From Geomonas oryzae (lineage in GTDB: Bacteria; Desulfobacterota; Desulfuromonadia; Geobacterales; Geobacteraceae), in the NCBI RefSeq assembly GCF_004117875.1, contig NZ_RAHW01000009.1:89074-153073 (forward strand): 64,000 bases of DNA, given 5' to 3'. A program made the translations under genes and the position numbers. Of the stretch, positions 33,122 through 42,868 are shown piece by piece (position 1 is the stretch's first letter; the number at the start of each line of letters is the position of its first letter). Under the pieces are notes generated by a model, which was not told the origin of the DNA, made no database searches, and saw only the letters and a list, made by a program, of their open reading frames with translations.

Positions 33122-35578
33122 TTACGGTGAATATTCTTTCCAGAAAACCCCCGCCTCCGAATTGAACTTCGTTATGCCGTCGGAGTCCTGCATGCTGCCG
33201 GTAAAAGCGCCATCGTCTTCCCAGACGATCCCTTCCGGCATGAGCACCCTCGCCACCACGGTCCTGCCGGAAATCGACTTCGAGCCAAGCCGCCTGGTCT
33301 TCCCGGCCTTGCTCTTTTCATAGACCTTCACGATGCAGCTCGCGTTTGCAGGTGTCCCTCCTTCACCTTCTGCGACAAAGGTGTAGATGCCTTCCGAGGT
33401 CTTTTCGACGATTGCCTCCTCGGCATGATCGGGTGTCTTGACGACGATGGGGGACAGCTTCTGCTCGCGCCGCGACTCGTTGCGGGAAAGCGGCCTGCTT
33501 CGTTTCGACCGCGGGTAATCCCTGAAAAGAACCGTGAGCTTCAAATCGCCGGCACTTTGCACGATGACTTTCAGGTCGCCATAGATGATAGGCAATACAA
33601 GCCCTTTATCCTCCGCAGGCTTCGGTTTTTGGGCGACCGGTTCCGCAGGTTTTGCAACCGCTTTCGGAGGCGGCGGTTCCTGTTTTGACGCCTGGCCGGG
33701 GGGCGAACCGGAAACGGCAGCAGTCCTGACCTGGGCGAGGCGTGTCTTGCGCTCCAGCGCGGCAACCCGTTCCCGTTCAGCTTTCTCGGCGGCCATCCGC
33801 TCCCGTTCCCGGGCAAGACGTTCCGCTTCCGCCTTTTGTGCCGCCTTCTTCTCCTGTTCCGCCCTCCATCGTTCCTGCTGCGCCTGCTCGGCCTGTCTCT
33901 TCTTCTCGACCGCAGCAAGCCGCTCCCGCTCAAGCTTCTCGGCGGCAACCCGCTCGCGTTCACGGGCTAAGCGCTCCGCTTCCGCCTTCTGTGCCGCTTT
34001 TCTCACCTGCTCCGCCTTCAACCTTTCCTGAAGCGCCTGCTCGGCCTGTTTCTTCTTCTCGAGAGCGGCCATCCGCTCCCGCTCCATCTTCTCGGCGGCG
34101 GCGCGCTCCCGCTCACGGATTAAGCGTTCCGCTTCCGCCTTCTGAGCCGCCTTTCTCTCCTGGTCCGCCTTCTTCTTTTCCTGCAACGCCTGTTCGGCGG
34201 CTTTCTTCTTCTCGAGGGCGGCAACGCGCTCCCGCTCCGTCTTCTCGGCGGCTATCCGCTCGCGCTCGCGGGCGAGACGCTCCGCCTCCGCCTTCTGTGC
34301 CGCCTTTCTCTCCTGTTCCGCCCTCAGCCGTTCCTGCAAAGCAAGCGCTTCGATCTTCTTTTTCTGTGCTGCGGCGATCCGCTCCTGCTCGGCCTGTTCG
34401 GCAGCCGCCCGCTTGCGCATCCGGGCCAGCCGCTCTTTTTCCTCTCGCTCCGCGGCCCTCAACTCCTGTTCGGCCAGGCGTTTTTGCAACTCCTGCTCTT
34501 CTTCCCTTTTCCTCTCCGCCGCCGCCAAGCGTTCCAAAGCTGCTTTTTCTTCAGCGCGCTCGCGTGCGAGCTTTTCCTGCAGAGCACGTTCCGCGATCCG
34601 TTGCTCCTGTTCCCGCCTGGTCCGCTCGCGTCGCGCCAGCTCGCCCTTTTGGGCTCGATCTGAAGCGGCCAGGCGCTCCTTTTCGGCTTTTTCCTCCGCA
34701 ACGCGTTCACGTTCCCGGGCGAAACGTTCCTGCTCCGCCAACGCCGCAGCTTTTCGCTCCCGCTCCGCCATCCTCTTATCCAGCAGTGCCTGCTCGGCGC
34801 GCTTTTTCAGAATCGCCGCGGCACGCTCCTTTTCCGCCTTTTCCGCGGCAGCCAGCTCCTTCTCCCGGGCAAGCCTCTGCCTCCGTTCGCGTTCCGCGGC
34901 CTTGCGCTCCTCGGCGGCCTTTTTCCGCTCCTGTGCCTGCTTTTCCTTACGCTGCCTTTCGGCTGCCTTGCGTTCCTCTATCGCCTGGGCCTTAGCGGCA
35001 GCCGCCGCGCGTTCGGCTTCTTTTTGTTCCGCATCGGCGTCTATAGCCGGAGTCTCGTCCTCGGTCGTTGCTGCAGCCTGCTCTTCGTCCTCTTCATCAT
35101 CGGCGGATTTCCCGGTCAGTGCGGCGACCTTCTTAGGCTCAGGAGGCGGCGCTTTCCGCAACAGCGCTTTTTTCACCGCCACCGGCGTGGTCAAAACCTC
35201 CATCGCCGGCTCAGCATCAGAAGCATCCTGCTGCAAGAGAGGGGGTGCGGATGCCGGCGGAGCCGCCGCCGTTTCAGGCGCGGCGGGTTCAGGAGCGGCC
35301 ACTTCGATTTTTTCTGACGAATCGACCGCCGGAACGGCATCGGGGGGCGCAGCCTGCGAAGCCTTTGTAACATCGGGAGCAGGTGGTACTTCGGATGGAA
35401 TAGACGAAGCGGAAAGCCAGAGGATGTCGAACCTCGCGGTGTTGCCGGTCTGGGGATAATAGATGGAGGTGACCGACGCCATGGCGATAAGCAGCGTGTG
35501 CACGGCAACCGATCCCAAAATGGCCCACCACACGTCTTGTCGCGCTACCCTTCTTGTGAGCCAGACACGGTCTTCCAT
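33122..35578 (-). CDS. Long coiled-coil envelope protein with TonB-like N-terminus
   Basis: The 818-residue protein has a single membrane helix at about 18-38 (WWAILGSVAVHTLLIAMASV), like TonB/TolA. A Pro/Ala-rich segment follows, then about 480 residues of Arg/Glu/Ala/Lys-rich coiled coil. A C-terminal beta domain of about 170 residues starts around GDLKVIVQSAGDLKLTVLF. Four near-identical 51-residue units occur in the coil. It is not TonB by its C-terminus, and its function is unknown. The ATG at 35578 is chosen over a GTG at 35620, whose ribosome-binding site is too far. Downstream of a membrane glycosyltransferase gene. Confidence 0.7.
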   Translation of the reverse strand: MEDRVWLTRRVARQDVWWAILGSVAVHTLLIAMASVTSIYYPQTGNTARFDILWLSASSIPSEVPPAPDVTKASQAAPPDAVPAVDSSEKIEVAAPEPAAPETAAAPPASAPPLLQQDASDAEPAMEVLTTPVAVKKALLRKAPPPEPKKVAALTGKSADDEEDEEQAAATTEDETPAIDADAEQKEAERAAAAAKAQAIEERKAAERQRKEKQAQERKKAAEERKAAERERRQRLAREKELAAAEKAEKERAAAILKKRAEQALLDKRMAERERKAAALAEQERFARERERVAEEKAEKERLAASDRAQKGELARRERTRREQEQRIAERALQEKLARERAEEKAALERLAAAERKREEEQELQKRLAEQELRAAEREEKERLARMRKRAAAEQAEQERIAAAQKKKIEALALQERLRAEQERKAAQKAEAERLARERERIAAEKTERERVAALEKKKAAEQALQEKKKADQERKAAQKAEAERLIRERERAAAEKMERERMAALEKKKQAEQALQERLKAEQVRKAAQKAEAERLARERERVAAEKLERERLAAVEKKRQAEQAQQERWRAEQEKKAAQKAEAERLARERERMAAEKAERERVAALERKTRLAQVRTAAVSGSPPGQASKQEPPPPKAVAKPAEPVAQKPKPAEDKGLVLPIIYGDLKVIVQSAGDLKLTVLFRDYPRSKRSRPLSRNESRREQKLSPIVVKTPDHAEEAIVEKTSEGIYTFVAEGEGGTPANASCIVKVYEKSKAGKTRRLGSKSISGRTVVARVLMPEGIVWEDDGAFTGSMQDSDGITKFNSEAGVFWKEYSP
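33760..34345 (-). repeat. Four tandem 153-bp coding repeats
   Basis: The segment encoding QKAEAERLARERER...EKK recurs about every 153 bp (QKAEAERL at about 33820, 33973, 34126, 34279). This gives 51-residue coiled-coil units. Confidence 0.7.
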
Positions 35579-35635
35579 AGTTCCCCGCAGCCAAGGTGCC
35601 ACCGTTTTCCCTTCCCCCACTACTAGCGTGTCACC

Positions 35636-37231
35636 TCAAGCAGGTTCTTTCTTGTCGTCTACGATGACCGGCGTTACGGCACGGTACCTGTCGATGAGAT
35701 CCCTGTACTGCGGGATGTTCTTAACGAAGATGTTGGCAGCTTCGTCCGCGTAGATGAGCTTCCAGTCCTTGTTCAGCAACAAGTAACGCGACAGGTGCGA
35801 ATTCGCCTCGAAGATGACCCAGGTGATGCCGTATTTCTCGAAAACCTTTTCCCATCCCTGCTGGAATGCGGTCACCTGACGAAATTCCTTAAGACGCTCG
35901 GCACCGTACATATCGAGCCTGCCGTCGATGAACACCTTGTATGACGGCGCGGCGGCATAGATCAGGTAGTCCCCGAATTCGTCGCTGTTGAACATGTTGC
36001 CGACGATGCGCTCTCTCTTTATGAACTCGGTTGCCGCCACCGGCTTGGTCTTCGGTTCGAAACCGTAGGCGATCCTCCCTGTGACGGCGAAATAAACGAC
36101 AAGAACCACCGAAGCGGCAGGCCAGAGATACCTCATGGCCGTGGCATCGAGTCTGGAAATGTTTCTGGAGCGCCTTTCCATGAAACGGGAGAAGGGCGTG
36201 TCCCTCTCACGGAGTCCCTCGTTCAGCAATCGCGAAAGGATGCGTGCGGCAACGATGGCAAAGAGCGGGATGTATCGTGCGGAATAAAGTGACATGTGCA
36301 GGAAAAGAGCGATCAAAAGCACGTCGAAAACGTCGAGCTTTTTCCTGGACCAGGCAAAAGCGGCAAACAAGAGTATCAGGTAGAGTTCGAATCCCTTTGC
36401 GTACCGCTCGTGAAAATTCGGAGACATGAATTCGGATATGGAATCCATGAGGTATCCCGACGAGGTGAGCTTGAAGGGGAAAAGCAGTATGTCGTAACCG
36501 TAAGGGTTTACCACGGTAATCGCCAAACAGAGAGCGGCGGCCACTGAAAGCCCCTTAAGCCTTGCCAGCGCCTTTTGCCGATCACAGCCGGAGCGGAGCG
36601 CTTGGAAGGCGTTACCTGCGAGGAAGACGGAAAGCAGGATGAAGCCCCCCATGAAGCCGCCGTGGAGGTTCACCCACAAAAGCATGAGCAGAGGAAGTAC
36701 GTAGAGCAGGTTCCGGTCCTTGTACTGGTAAAGACAAAGGATGTGATACCACGCAAGGGTGAGTGGTAAGGAAAAGATGTGCGGCCTTGCGAGCCAGTGC
36801 AGTCCGGAAGATGCGCTAGCCAATATCACCACCGCGAGCGAAATGAGGATGTTCCTGTCGCTTGCATGGATCGTTTCGAAGAGCAGCATGGCGGTAAGGG
36901 CGATGAAAAAGCTGAAGAAGACGACGACTCCCGTCAGACCGAAGGCGTTGTGGACGAGGGCCATGATCACCTCGGAGAGCCACTCGTGGGCGGTCCAGGG
37001 CAAGGGAGGCGTGAGGTAGGAGAACATGTCGTGGTCAGGCACCTTCATCGTCTTCATGATGTACTCGCCGGCGCGGATGTGGTAGCCGGTGTCGCCGTCG
37101 TTCAGCAGGCTCTTTCCCAAATGCACGGAGACCAGCAGAAAAATGGCGATGAAGAGAAAGTCCGCGATGGACGGAAGCAAGGACGTGCGTTTGGTAGTGT
37201 CTGTAGTAGTCAATGGAATCGCCTTTTGCAA
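35636..37231 (-). CDS. Integral membrane GT-C-like protein
   Basis: The 531-residue protein has about ten helices. Near the N-terminus the loop DGDTGYHIRAGEYI and PWTAHEWLSE resembles the first periplasmic loop of polyprenyl-phosphate-dependent glycosyltransferases (GT39/GT83 type), with acidic residues. The C-terminal periplasmic domain (VFIDGRLDMYGAERLKEF) is soluble. It sits 22 bases downstream of a family 2 glycosyltransferase that could make its lipid-linked donor. The assignment is by architecture only. Confidence 0.6.
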   Translation of the reverse strand: MQKAIPLTTTDTTKRTSLLPSIADFLFIAIFLLVSVHLGKSLLNDGDTGYHIRAGEYIMKTMKVPDHDMFSYLTPPLPWTAHEWLSEVIMALVHNAFGLTGVVVFFSFFIALTAMLLFETIHASDRNILISLAVVILASASSGLHWLARPHIFSLPLTLAWYHILCLYQYKDRNLLYVLPLLMLLWVNLHGGFMGGFILLSVFLAGNAFQALRSGCDRQKALARLKGLSVAAALCLAITVVNPYGYDILLFPFKLTSSGYLMDSISEFMSPNFHERYAKGFELYLILLFAAFAWSRKKLDVFDVLLIALFLHMSLYSARYIPLFAIVAARILSRLLNEGLRERDTPFSRFMERRSRNISRLDATAMRYLWPAASVVLVVYFAVTGRIAYGFEPKTKPVAATEFIKRERIVGNMFNSDEFGDYLIYAAAPSYKVFIDGRLDMYGAERLKEFRQVTAFQQGWEKVFEKYGITWVIFEANSHLSRYLLLNKDWKLIYADEAANIFVKNIPQYRDLIDRYRAVTPVIVDDKKEPA

Positions 37232-37253
37232 AAGATTGCGGCAACGGTAGTGG

Positions 37254-38306
37254 TTAACCTTGCAAAGGATCTCGTTGTGTCAACTGACGCTGCATGCCCG
37301 GTTTTCTCCACCCCGCGACAAGGCCGAATATCATCCTGCTCCCCACCGCCAGAGCCTTCAGGTTGCTGGAATTGCCCCCTTTGCTGAGGCCGACCCGGTT
37401 GTGGAAGGTGATCGGACATTCAACGACCGCGAGATCTTGGGCCAGCGCGGTATCGAGAAAATGAGCGTTGAATTCCAGGTTGATCTCCGGGTTCAAGTAC
37501 GGCATAAGGCACTGAAGCGCATGGTTCCTGCAGAGCTTGTAGGTGGTCCCCACATCAGTGAAAGTCCCGCGCCCCAGATGCTTCACCTCGAGCAGCTTTC
37601 CGGCGAAGAAATTGCCGTAGTACATGAAGGTGCTGAGCTGCGTGCGCCGCTCGCGCAGTTGCTCGCTTATGCGTGTTCCGTTCACGATATCGGCGTGCGG
37701 CAGGTATGCCAGGAACTTCTCGATGTCGTAAGCCCTGAAGGTCATGTCACCTTCGCATAAAAGGGTCAGCTCGGTATCTTTGCAGCTAAGCCCCTCGCTC
37801 AAGGCGCGATAGACGCAGTTGCCGTACCCCTGGAGCGGTTCGTTCACGACGAGCGCTCCGGCGGCTTGCGCGCATTGGGAGGTTTTGTCCGAGCTGTTGT
37901 TGTCGACCACGATGACGCGTCTGACCAACGGGTGCGCTTTGAAGTCCTCCACGGCGGCACCGATGCTGAGCTCGTCGTTGTAGGCCGAAAGCACGACGGT
38001 CACGCCGCAGTTTGAGGGCGGCGCCCAGCGGACCGGCTTCGTGCGGCGCTTGGAGGGGAAGAGCACGAAGAGGTCGTAGCAGATGAGCAGCCCCCCAGCG
38101 ACCACGGGCATGCCGCTGTACCAGACGATCCGATCGGCCACCCAGAGCCACTGCCCGTCGCCTTGGAACAAAAGTCTCAGGAAACCGATGAAAACGCCGG
38201 TGAGATACACGCACAGCCCGGCCAGCGCGAGCAATATCCCGTACAGAAAAGCGGGAAAGGTCGCCATTTGTTGCAGCGCTGACTTTAGCGGGGACCGTTC
38301 TCTCAT
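37254..38306 (-). CDS. Family 2 glycosyltransferase with membrane helices
   Basis: The 350-residue protein has two N-terminal helices (about residues 15-75). The GT2 catalytic domain follows: VVLSAYNDELSIGAAV, VVDNNSSDKT and a CEGDMTFRAYD motif supplying DxD-like acids. Start at 38306 overlaps the upstream stop as ATGA. Between two GT-C-like membrane proteins, it probably charges a lipid carrier for them. Confidence 0.8.
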   Translation of the reverse strand: MRERSPLKSALQQMATFPAFLYGILLALAGLCVYLTGVFIGFLRLLFQGDGQWLWVADRIVWYSGMPVVAGGLLICYDLFVLFPSKRRTKPVRWAPPSNCGVTVVLSAYNDELSIGAAVEDFKAHPLVRRVIVVDNNSSDKTSQCAQAAGALVVNEPLQGYGNCVYRALSEGLSCKDTELTLLCEGDMTFRAYDIEKFLAYLPHADIVNGTRISEQLRERRTQLSTFMYYGNFFAGKLLEVKHLGRGTFTDVGTTYKLCRNHALQCLMPYLNPEINLEFNAHFLDTALAQDLAVVECPITFHNRVGLSKGGNSSNLKALAVGSRMIFGLVAGWRKPGMQRQLTQRDPLQG

Positions 38307-39916
38307 CGTCTTTTGTACAAAAACCACAGGTCTGATTCGGCCGCGAGGTGGAACCTGCGCTCCAGCCCGGACCGGTAGTTCTTGAGTAACCCGTCAATGG
38401 GAGACGCCGGCCGCTTCGGAACCATGACGACGTCGGCATCGCCGAAGTACCACGCCTCGGATGGGCGATGCCCGTCGCTGAAGGTGTAATTGTAGGTCGC
38501 GGCCGCCATCCCCCCCCTCGGGGCGCTTCTTCCCATGGAATACGGGAACGGGTTCATCATGTCGAAGGTCAGGACCTTGTCGGATGGGCGGGATTGCTCG
38601 AGCAAGAGGCGGATGCCGCTGTTGATGTAATCCACGTATCTTCTCCCGTTGCTGTTGGGCTCAGCACTGTCGTCGTACATGAGCAGGGGGCTCAGGCGCG
38701 GTTCGGTGAACCTCGCGAGCGAAGCGCCGTCCGAGGGCCAGGTTTTCTGCACGAGGCCGTAGGCAAGGCCGTAGAACTGGGTGAAGAATGAAACGAAAAA
38801 GAACGTTGCGCCGGCAACCAGAGCTAACCTTTCCACGCGAAACGGGGCCTTCTTCCGCGCACGAAACCGGTTGCCGCTGCGCCGGTTTACCTCGATGACC
38901 AGCAATAAGGAGTAAAGAACGGTAAGCGGCAGTTCGGTGTACTGCTGGTTGCTGCAAAGAAGCACCATGTCCAGGGCAAAAAAGAAAAAGCCCAGCAACA
39001 CAAAGGCAAAGCCGGGAGCGTCGTTGCCTTGACGACCTAAGGTCATCGAGCTTTGCCACGATAACAGGACGATGAAAAGCAGGTAGATCGCGTTGCCCGA
39101 TAGTTTGATCAGCAACTCCTTGTAGCTGAAGCTCATCGCCCTGGCCCCTGCCGCAAGCTGAAGATCGCGGTAAAAGGCGGCCGCGTCGAAGTCGAGGTAC
39201 GCGAGAAAAGCCAGAGACGTCAGGAAGAACCCGAGCGTCATGGCGGACAGACGGGCTTTCGAGCGCCGGCCGACCACAAAGGAGGCCGCGATCATCAGCA
39301 GCGCCACCCCGAAGTAATTCGCCTTCAGAAACAACAGCAGTGCCGCGACCACCCCCGTCGATGCGCCGCCGATCTTTTCCTCCCATTCGGAAGTCGCGGT
39401 CCGCCGGAACGCCTCGATCATCAAAAGTCCAAGCAGTACGTACCCGTAACGGTTGTAATACATCGCGTGGCTTGAATTGAGCGCGCCCCACCCGAGTGGA
39501 TAGGGAGAGACGAGCAGCAAGGCTAGGTAAAGACAGATGAAGAGTCTGGGAACGAAGGCCACGGCATCGCGGCTCAGGCGATATCCCCAAAGCGCCAGGA
39601 CGAACGCGAAGAACGCGTTGGCGTACCCGATGGCGTTCACCGAACCATGGGAAAGGGCCATCCCGGCGCCCACCACCAGGAAGGATAGCGCCCCCCACGG
39701 GCTGGTGAAGTCCAGGTGCGGGCGTTGGCCGTTGAACACGCGCCACCCGTTATCGAGCAGGAAAAAGAAGTCGTGCCCGAACTTGCGTGTGGGAACGGCC
39801 CCCACATACGCGGCGGCAGCGCACACGGCACCGAGGCAGGCGAGAACGAGGACGCTCCGGCGCCGCCTGACCGCGTCGTAACCGTCGCGTGATGGATTTG
39901 TGAGGTCACAGCGCAT
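38303..39916 (-). CDS. Integral membrane GT-C-like protein
   Basis: The 537-residue protein has about ten helices. The first loop reads LLDNGWRVFNGQRPHLDFTS, typical of dolichyl/polyprenyl-phosphate-sugar glycosyltransferases. A C-terminal soluble part follows (FDMMNPFPYSMG, FGDADVVMVP). It is overlapping with the GT2 gene, forming a small module of donor synthesis plus transfer. Substrate unknown. Confidence 0.62.
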   Translation of the reverse strand: MRCDLTNPSRDGYDAVRRRRSVLVLACLGAVCAAAAYVGAVPTRKFGHDFFFLLDNGWRVFNGQRPHLDFTSPWGALSFLVVGAGMALSHGSVNAIGYANAFFAFVLALWGYRLSRDAVAFVPRLFICLYLALLLVSPYPLGWGALNSSHAMYYNRYGYVLLGLLMIEAFRRTATSEWEEKIGGASTGVVAALLLFLKANYFGVALLMIAASFVVGRRSKARLSAMTLGFFLTSLAFLAYLDFDAAAFYRDLQLAAGARAMSFSYKELLIKLSGNAIYLLFIVLLSWQSSMTLGRQGNDAPGFAFVLLGFFFFALDMVLLCSNQQYTELPLTVLYSLLLVIEVNRRSGNRFRARKKAPFRVERLALVAGATFFFVSFFTQFYGLAYGLVQKTWPSDGASLARFTEPRLSPLLMYDDSAEPNSNGRRYVDYINSGIRLLLEQSRPSDKVLTFDMMNPFPYSMGRSAPRGGMAAATYNYTFSDGHRPSEAWYFGDADVVMVPKRPASPIDGLLKNYRSGLERRFHLAAESDLWFLYKRR

Positions 39917-39943
39917 GGAGAATGGTCCCTGCCTCGCGAAAGC

Positions 39944-40285
39944 CTAGGTGATTTCAATGCGGTTGCCGATGACGGTGGCTGCGGCGTCAAGAACGCCGAC
40001 GGGGAGTTCGAGGACGCTGCAGGCCTTCACCGGCGGGGCCGATACCCGGCCGGGACGAAGCCCCTTCGTCATCGCCACCACCCGCATGTCGCGGTCCAGG
40101 AACACCACATCGATGGGGAATTTCATTCCGAAGCTGTGGACGCTGCGGCAGGGCCTGATCCACATCGCTTCTCCGGACGGGAGCTCCTCCCTGCCGAGGA
40201 GCCCCTTTAGCCTGGAGAAAAAAGTGTCGGCGACCGCGACGCGGCTCGCGATCTCTCTCCCTGAGGTCGCGTCAATCGCCCTCAT
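39944..40285 (-). CDS. DUF192 family protein
   Basis: This 113-residue protein has the DUF192 core: ADTFFSRLKGLLGREELPSGEAMWI, then SVHSFGMKFPIDVVFLD and VLELPVGVLDA. The family function is unsettled. There is no signal peptide, unlike many members. It starts one base after the barrel gene stop and appears translationally linked with the Tad accessory genes. Confidence 0.85.
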   Translation of the reverse strand: MRAIDATSGREIASRVAVADTFFSRLKGLLGREELPSGEAMWIRPCRSVHSFGMKFPIDVVFLDRDMRVVAMTKGLRPGRVSAPPVKACSVLELPVGVLDAAATVIGNRIEIT

Positions 40286-40286
40286 G

Positions 40287-40892
40287 TCACCTGAACAGGT
40301 TCTCGGGGAGGAAGAGCCTGACTCCTACCGTGCCCATGAAGCTGGTCGGATCGTACTCACTGGCGGTGCCCTTTACATCACCCTTCGGTGCGAAGACCCC
40401 CTTGATCTCGGCGGTGAGTGCGACCCCCTTGGTGACGAAATAGTCGACGCCCGCATTTACGTGCCCGCCCGTGGTCCATTCGAAATCGAACTTCTGGCCG
40501 GACTGGTACTGGAAATCGCCGGTGATGAAATCGACTCCCGCCCCGAGGTAGGGAACCAGGCTGGTTTCCGGGGTGAACCGGTACTGAAGCCCCAGGGAGA
40601 CATCGGTGAAGGCTGCCTCTCCGACTTTCAATCCGTTCACCTCGAGATCTATGGTCGGCACCTGGGTGATATCCAGCTCGGCCGCGAGGTTTTTGTTCAA
40701 GCCGTAGATGAGACCTCCTCCGGCAGCCAGTCCGGTTTTCGAATCGGTGGCTCCGGTGATGAAATCGTCCTGAAGGGGAACGGCGAAACCGACCTTTCCG
40801 GTGATGCCCAACCTGCCGCCGATGTCTGCGGCCATGACACTCCCCGCGGAAAGGGAAAAGATAAAAAATACCAAGAAAATGAATTTACGCAT
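40287..40892 (-). CDS. Outer-membrane beta-barrel protein
   Basis: The 201-residue protein has a signal peptide (residues 1-22, ending VMAAD). Alternating strands follow (GLQYRFTPETSLVPYLGAG, HVNAGVDYFVTKGVALTAEI), ending in Phe/Leu-rich residues as in OmpW/OmpA-type barrels. An ATG at 40895 overlaps the ideal distance from AGGAGG, so 40892 is preferred. It is likely a surface or anchoring component linked to the Tad locus. Confidence 0.78.
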   Translation of the reverse strand: MRKFIFLVFFIFSLSAGSVMAADIGGRLGITGKVGFAVPLQDDFITGATDSKTGLAAGGGLIYGLNKNLAAELDITQVPTIDLEVNGLKVGEAAFTDVSLGLQYRFTPETSLVPYLGAGVDFITGDFQYQSGQKFDFEWTTGGHVNAGVDYFVTKGVALTAEIKGVFAPKGDVKGTASEYDPTSFMGTVGVRLFLPENLFR

Positions 40893-40926
40893 CATGCCTC
40901 CTGTAGCTGTAGGTTCATCGGGAAAC

Positions 40927-42831
40927 TTACGGTGCCGCCTTTTCCTGGGTGAGCGAAGCGATGAATCCTCCGTAAGACCTGAGAGTTACTCCATCGACGG
41001 TGGCCGTCGCCTGGTAAATGATGGACTCGGCGTTGAAACCTCCGGGGCCCGGAGCCTCAAGCGACACGTTGCAGGTGAATATCCCCATGCCGTGATCATC
41101 GGTCCTGACCGTGACGGTTAGAGGGTTGACGCCAGGGTATGTCACAGGCGAGCCGGGGAGCGGCGGTATCAGTTGTATCAGGGTATCCGCGTTCCTCCCG
41201 GTGTTGTTTATCTCTATGGAGACGTCGAGATTGGGCATAGGAACACCGTTGTTGTCGAGCGCCTGGAAAGGCACGAGTTGCTTGAAGGTGAAAAGTCCGG
41301 CGGCATCGGCGGGCAGAGTCGCGGAAAGCGTGTTCAGGGTGCCGTCCGGGTCGGTAGGCGATTTGGAGGTGAGGAAGTTGATCACATAGCTGTTTTGACG
41401 CACGACTTCGATGGTGGTGTAGGCGGTCACGAGGCTGTCATTCACGGTCGTCGTGGCCTGAACGATGATGCTCGAGCTCGAGTTGACGGTTCCCGACCTC
41501 AGGCGGCAAACGGCATTGCCAAGGGAATCGGTGGTTGCGAGGGTGGCGACACCCTGTGCCAAAACGTTGCCTGAGAAGTCCACCATGTTGCCCGGGCCCG
41601 CCAGGACTTTGAAAGAGACCTCCTTGTTTTGCACCGGCTTCGGAGGAGACTGCAGGTCGGTGACGGAGGCGGTTAAAATGACGTCGCTGTTGACACCCAC
41701 GGAAGCCTTGTCGCTGACCAGCGTCATCTTGATGATGGAGGCGGACAAAGGCTGCGTCGTTATCTGCACCGGCGCCAACGCCGTGACCGTGGTGGAATCG
41801 ATGGTGGCGGATGCCTGCAGGATGACGGCAGAGGTCGAGGCGGGGTTTAAGGCGCGAACGCGCGCGAAGCATTCGCCTGAGGAACCGGTGGTGGCGGAGG
41901 CGGTTATGACGGAGGCTTCGCCCGTTGCGACGGTGAAGTTTACCGTTTTGCCGGGAACAGGGGTCCCCCCGCTGTCTTTCAGAAATGCGGTGACGTAAAA
42001 CTCCTCGTTGTTGTCTACGACCTGCTTGCTCGGAGTCATGGTCAACCGGTAACTAACCGTCGAGTTCGCCGTCGGTACCACCTGGAACGGAACGTTGGCA
42101 ACGATCTGATCGGTATTAACCGTAGTGGTCGCCTCGACGATCACGTTCGCCACCGATGACGGGTTACCGGCGTTCACTATCGCCGTCGCCTGACCGTTGG
42201 AATCGGTGACGGAATTTGCAGTGAGCACCGTGGCAGGTCCGGCAGCGATTCTGAAGCTCACAGCGAGATTGGAGACCGGGTTGTTGGAGCCGTCGCGGGC
42301 GGTCGCGGTAATGAGGAGTTGCTGGTTGGGACTGACCGCGCTGGAGCTTGCGGCAAGGGACAACCGAGCGCTGTTCAGGTTGACGTCCGCCGGTGAGACC
42401 TGGAAGCTACCGTAGCCGACAACGCTCTTGCCGCCGACGGTGGACGCGCCCTGAACTATGACGTTGGTCGTGACGGCGGTTGCACCGGCCCTTATGAAGG
42501 CCAGGGCTACACCGTTGGAATCGGTTTTGGCGGATGCGATGACCGCCGTCGCGGGTCCGGCCGCTATGGAGAAGTTGACGGTCTGATCGGCCACGGGCCG
42601 ACTGTTGGCATCCCTCAGGGTGGCCGTCACTATCATCTCCTCGTTGACCAAGGCCGCGGTCTTGGCGGGAATGACGGTCAGCGTATAAGGGGCGGCTCCC
42701 GTGTCGGTCCCGCCGATGGTCCCGCCAGGATTGAACGGATCGGCATTTCCGCTGGAACTACTGCCGCACCCCGCCAAAGTCAGCATCAGAACCGGCAACA
42801 GTAGCAGTGCCGCCCTCACTATGTATCGCAT
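40927..42831 (-). CDS. Lipoprotein with repeated Big_1 Ig-like domains
   Basis: The 634-residue protein has a lipoprotein signal with lipobox LAGC at about residue 21, followed by a Gly/Ser spacer. Five Ig-like repeats of about 100 residues share motifs such as PVADQTVNFSIAAGPA, NPVSNLAVSF and PVPGKTVNFTVATG. These are invasin/Big_1 type. It is probably a long surface-exposed stalk. Located between TadC and the barrel gene, it may be a Tad-linked adhesin. Confidence 0.82.
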   Translation of the reverse strand: MRYIVRAALLLLPVLMLTLAGCGSSSSGNADPFNPGGTIGGTDTGAAPYTLTVIPAKTAALVNEEMIVTATLRDANSRPVADQTVNFSIAAGPATAVIASAKTDSNGVALAFIRAGATAVTTNVIVQGASTVGGKSVVGYGSFQVSPADVNLNSARLSLAASSSAVSPNQQLLITATARDGSNNPVSNLAVSFRIAAGPATVLTANSVTDSNGQATAIVNAGNPSSVANVIVEATTTVNTDQIVANVPFQVVPTANSTVSYRLTMTPSKQVVDNNEEFYVTAFLKDSGGTPVPGKTVNFTVATGEASVITASATTGSSGECFARVRALNPASTSAVILQASATIDSTTVTALAPVQITTQPLSASIIKMTLVSDKASVGVNSDVILTASVTDLQSPPKPVQNKEVSFKVLAGPGNMVDFSGNVLAQGVATLATTDSLGNAVCRLRSGTVNSSSSIIVQATTTVNDSLVTAYTTIEVVRQNSYVINFLTSKSPTDPDGTLNTLSATLPADAAGLFTFKQLVPFQALDNNGVPMPNLDVSIEINNTGRNADTLIQLIPPLPGSPVTYPGVNPLTVTVRTDDHGMGIFTCNVSLEAPGPGGFNAESIIYQATATVDGVTLRSYGGFIASLTQEKAAP

Positions 42832-42868
42832 GTCCCCTCCTCGTAATGCAGTTGAACCTGCAAAAAAG

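Noticed and set aside
33742..34995. 417-residue Pro/Ser/Arg-rich plus-strand frame over the coiled-coil gene
   Set aside because: It arises as the antisense of Arg/Glu/Ala repeats and has no ribosome-binding site.
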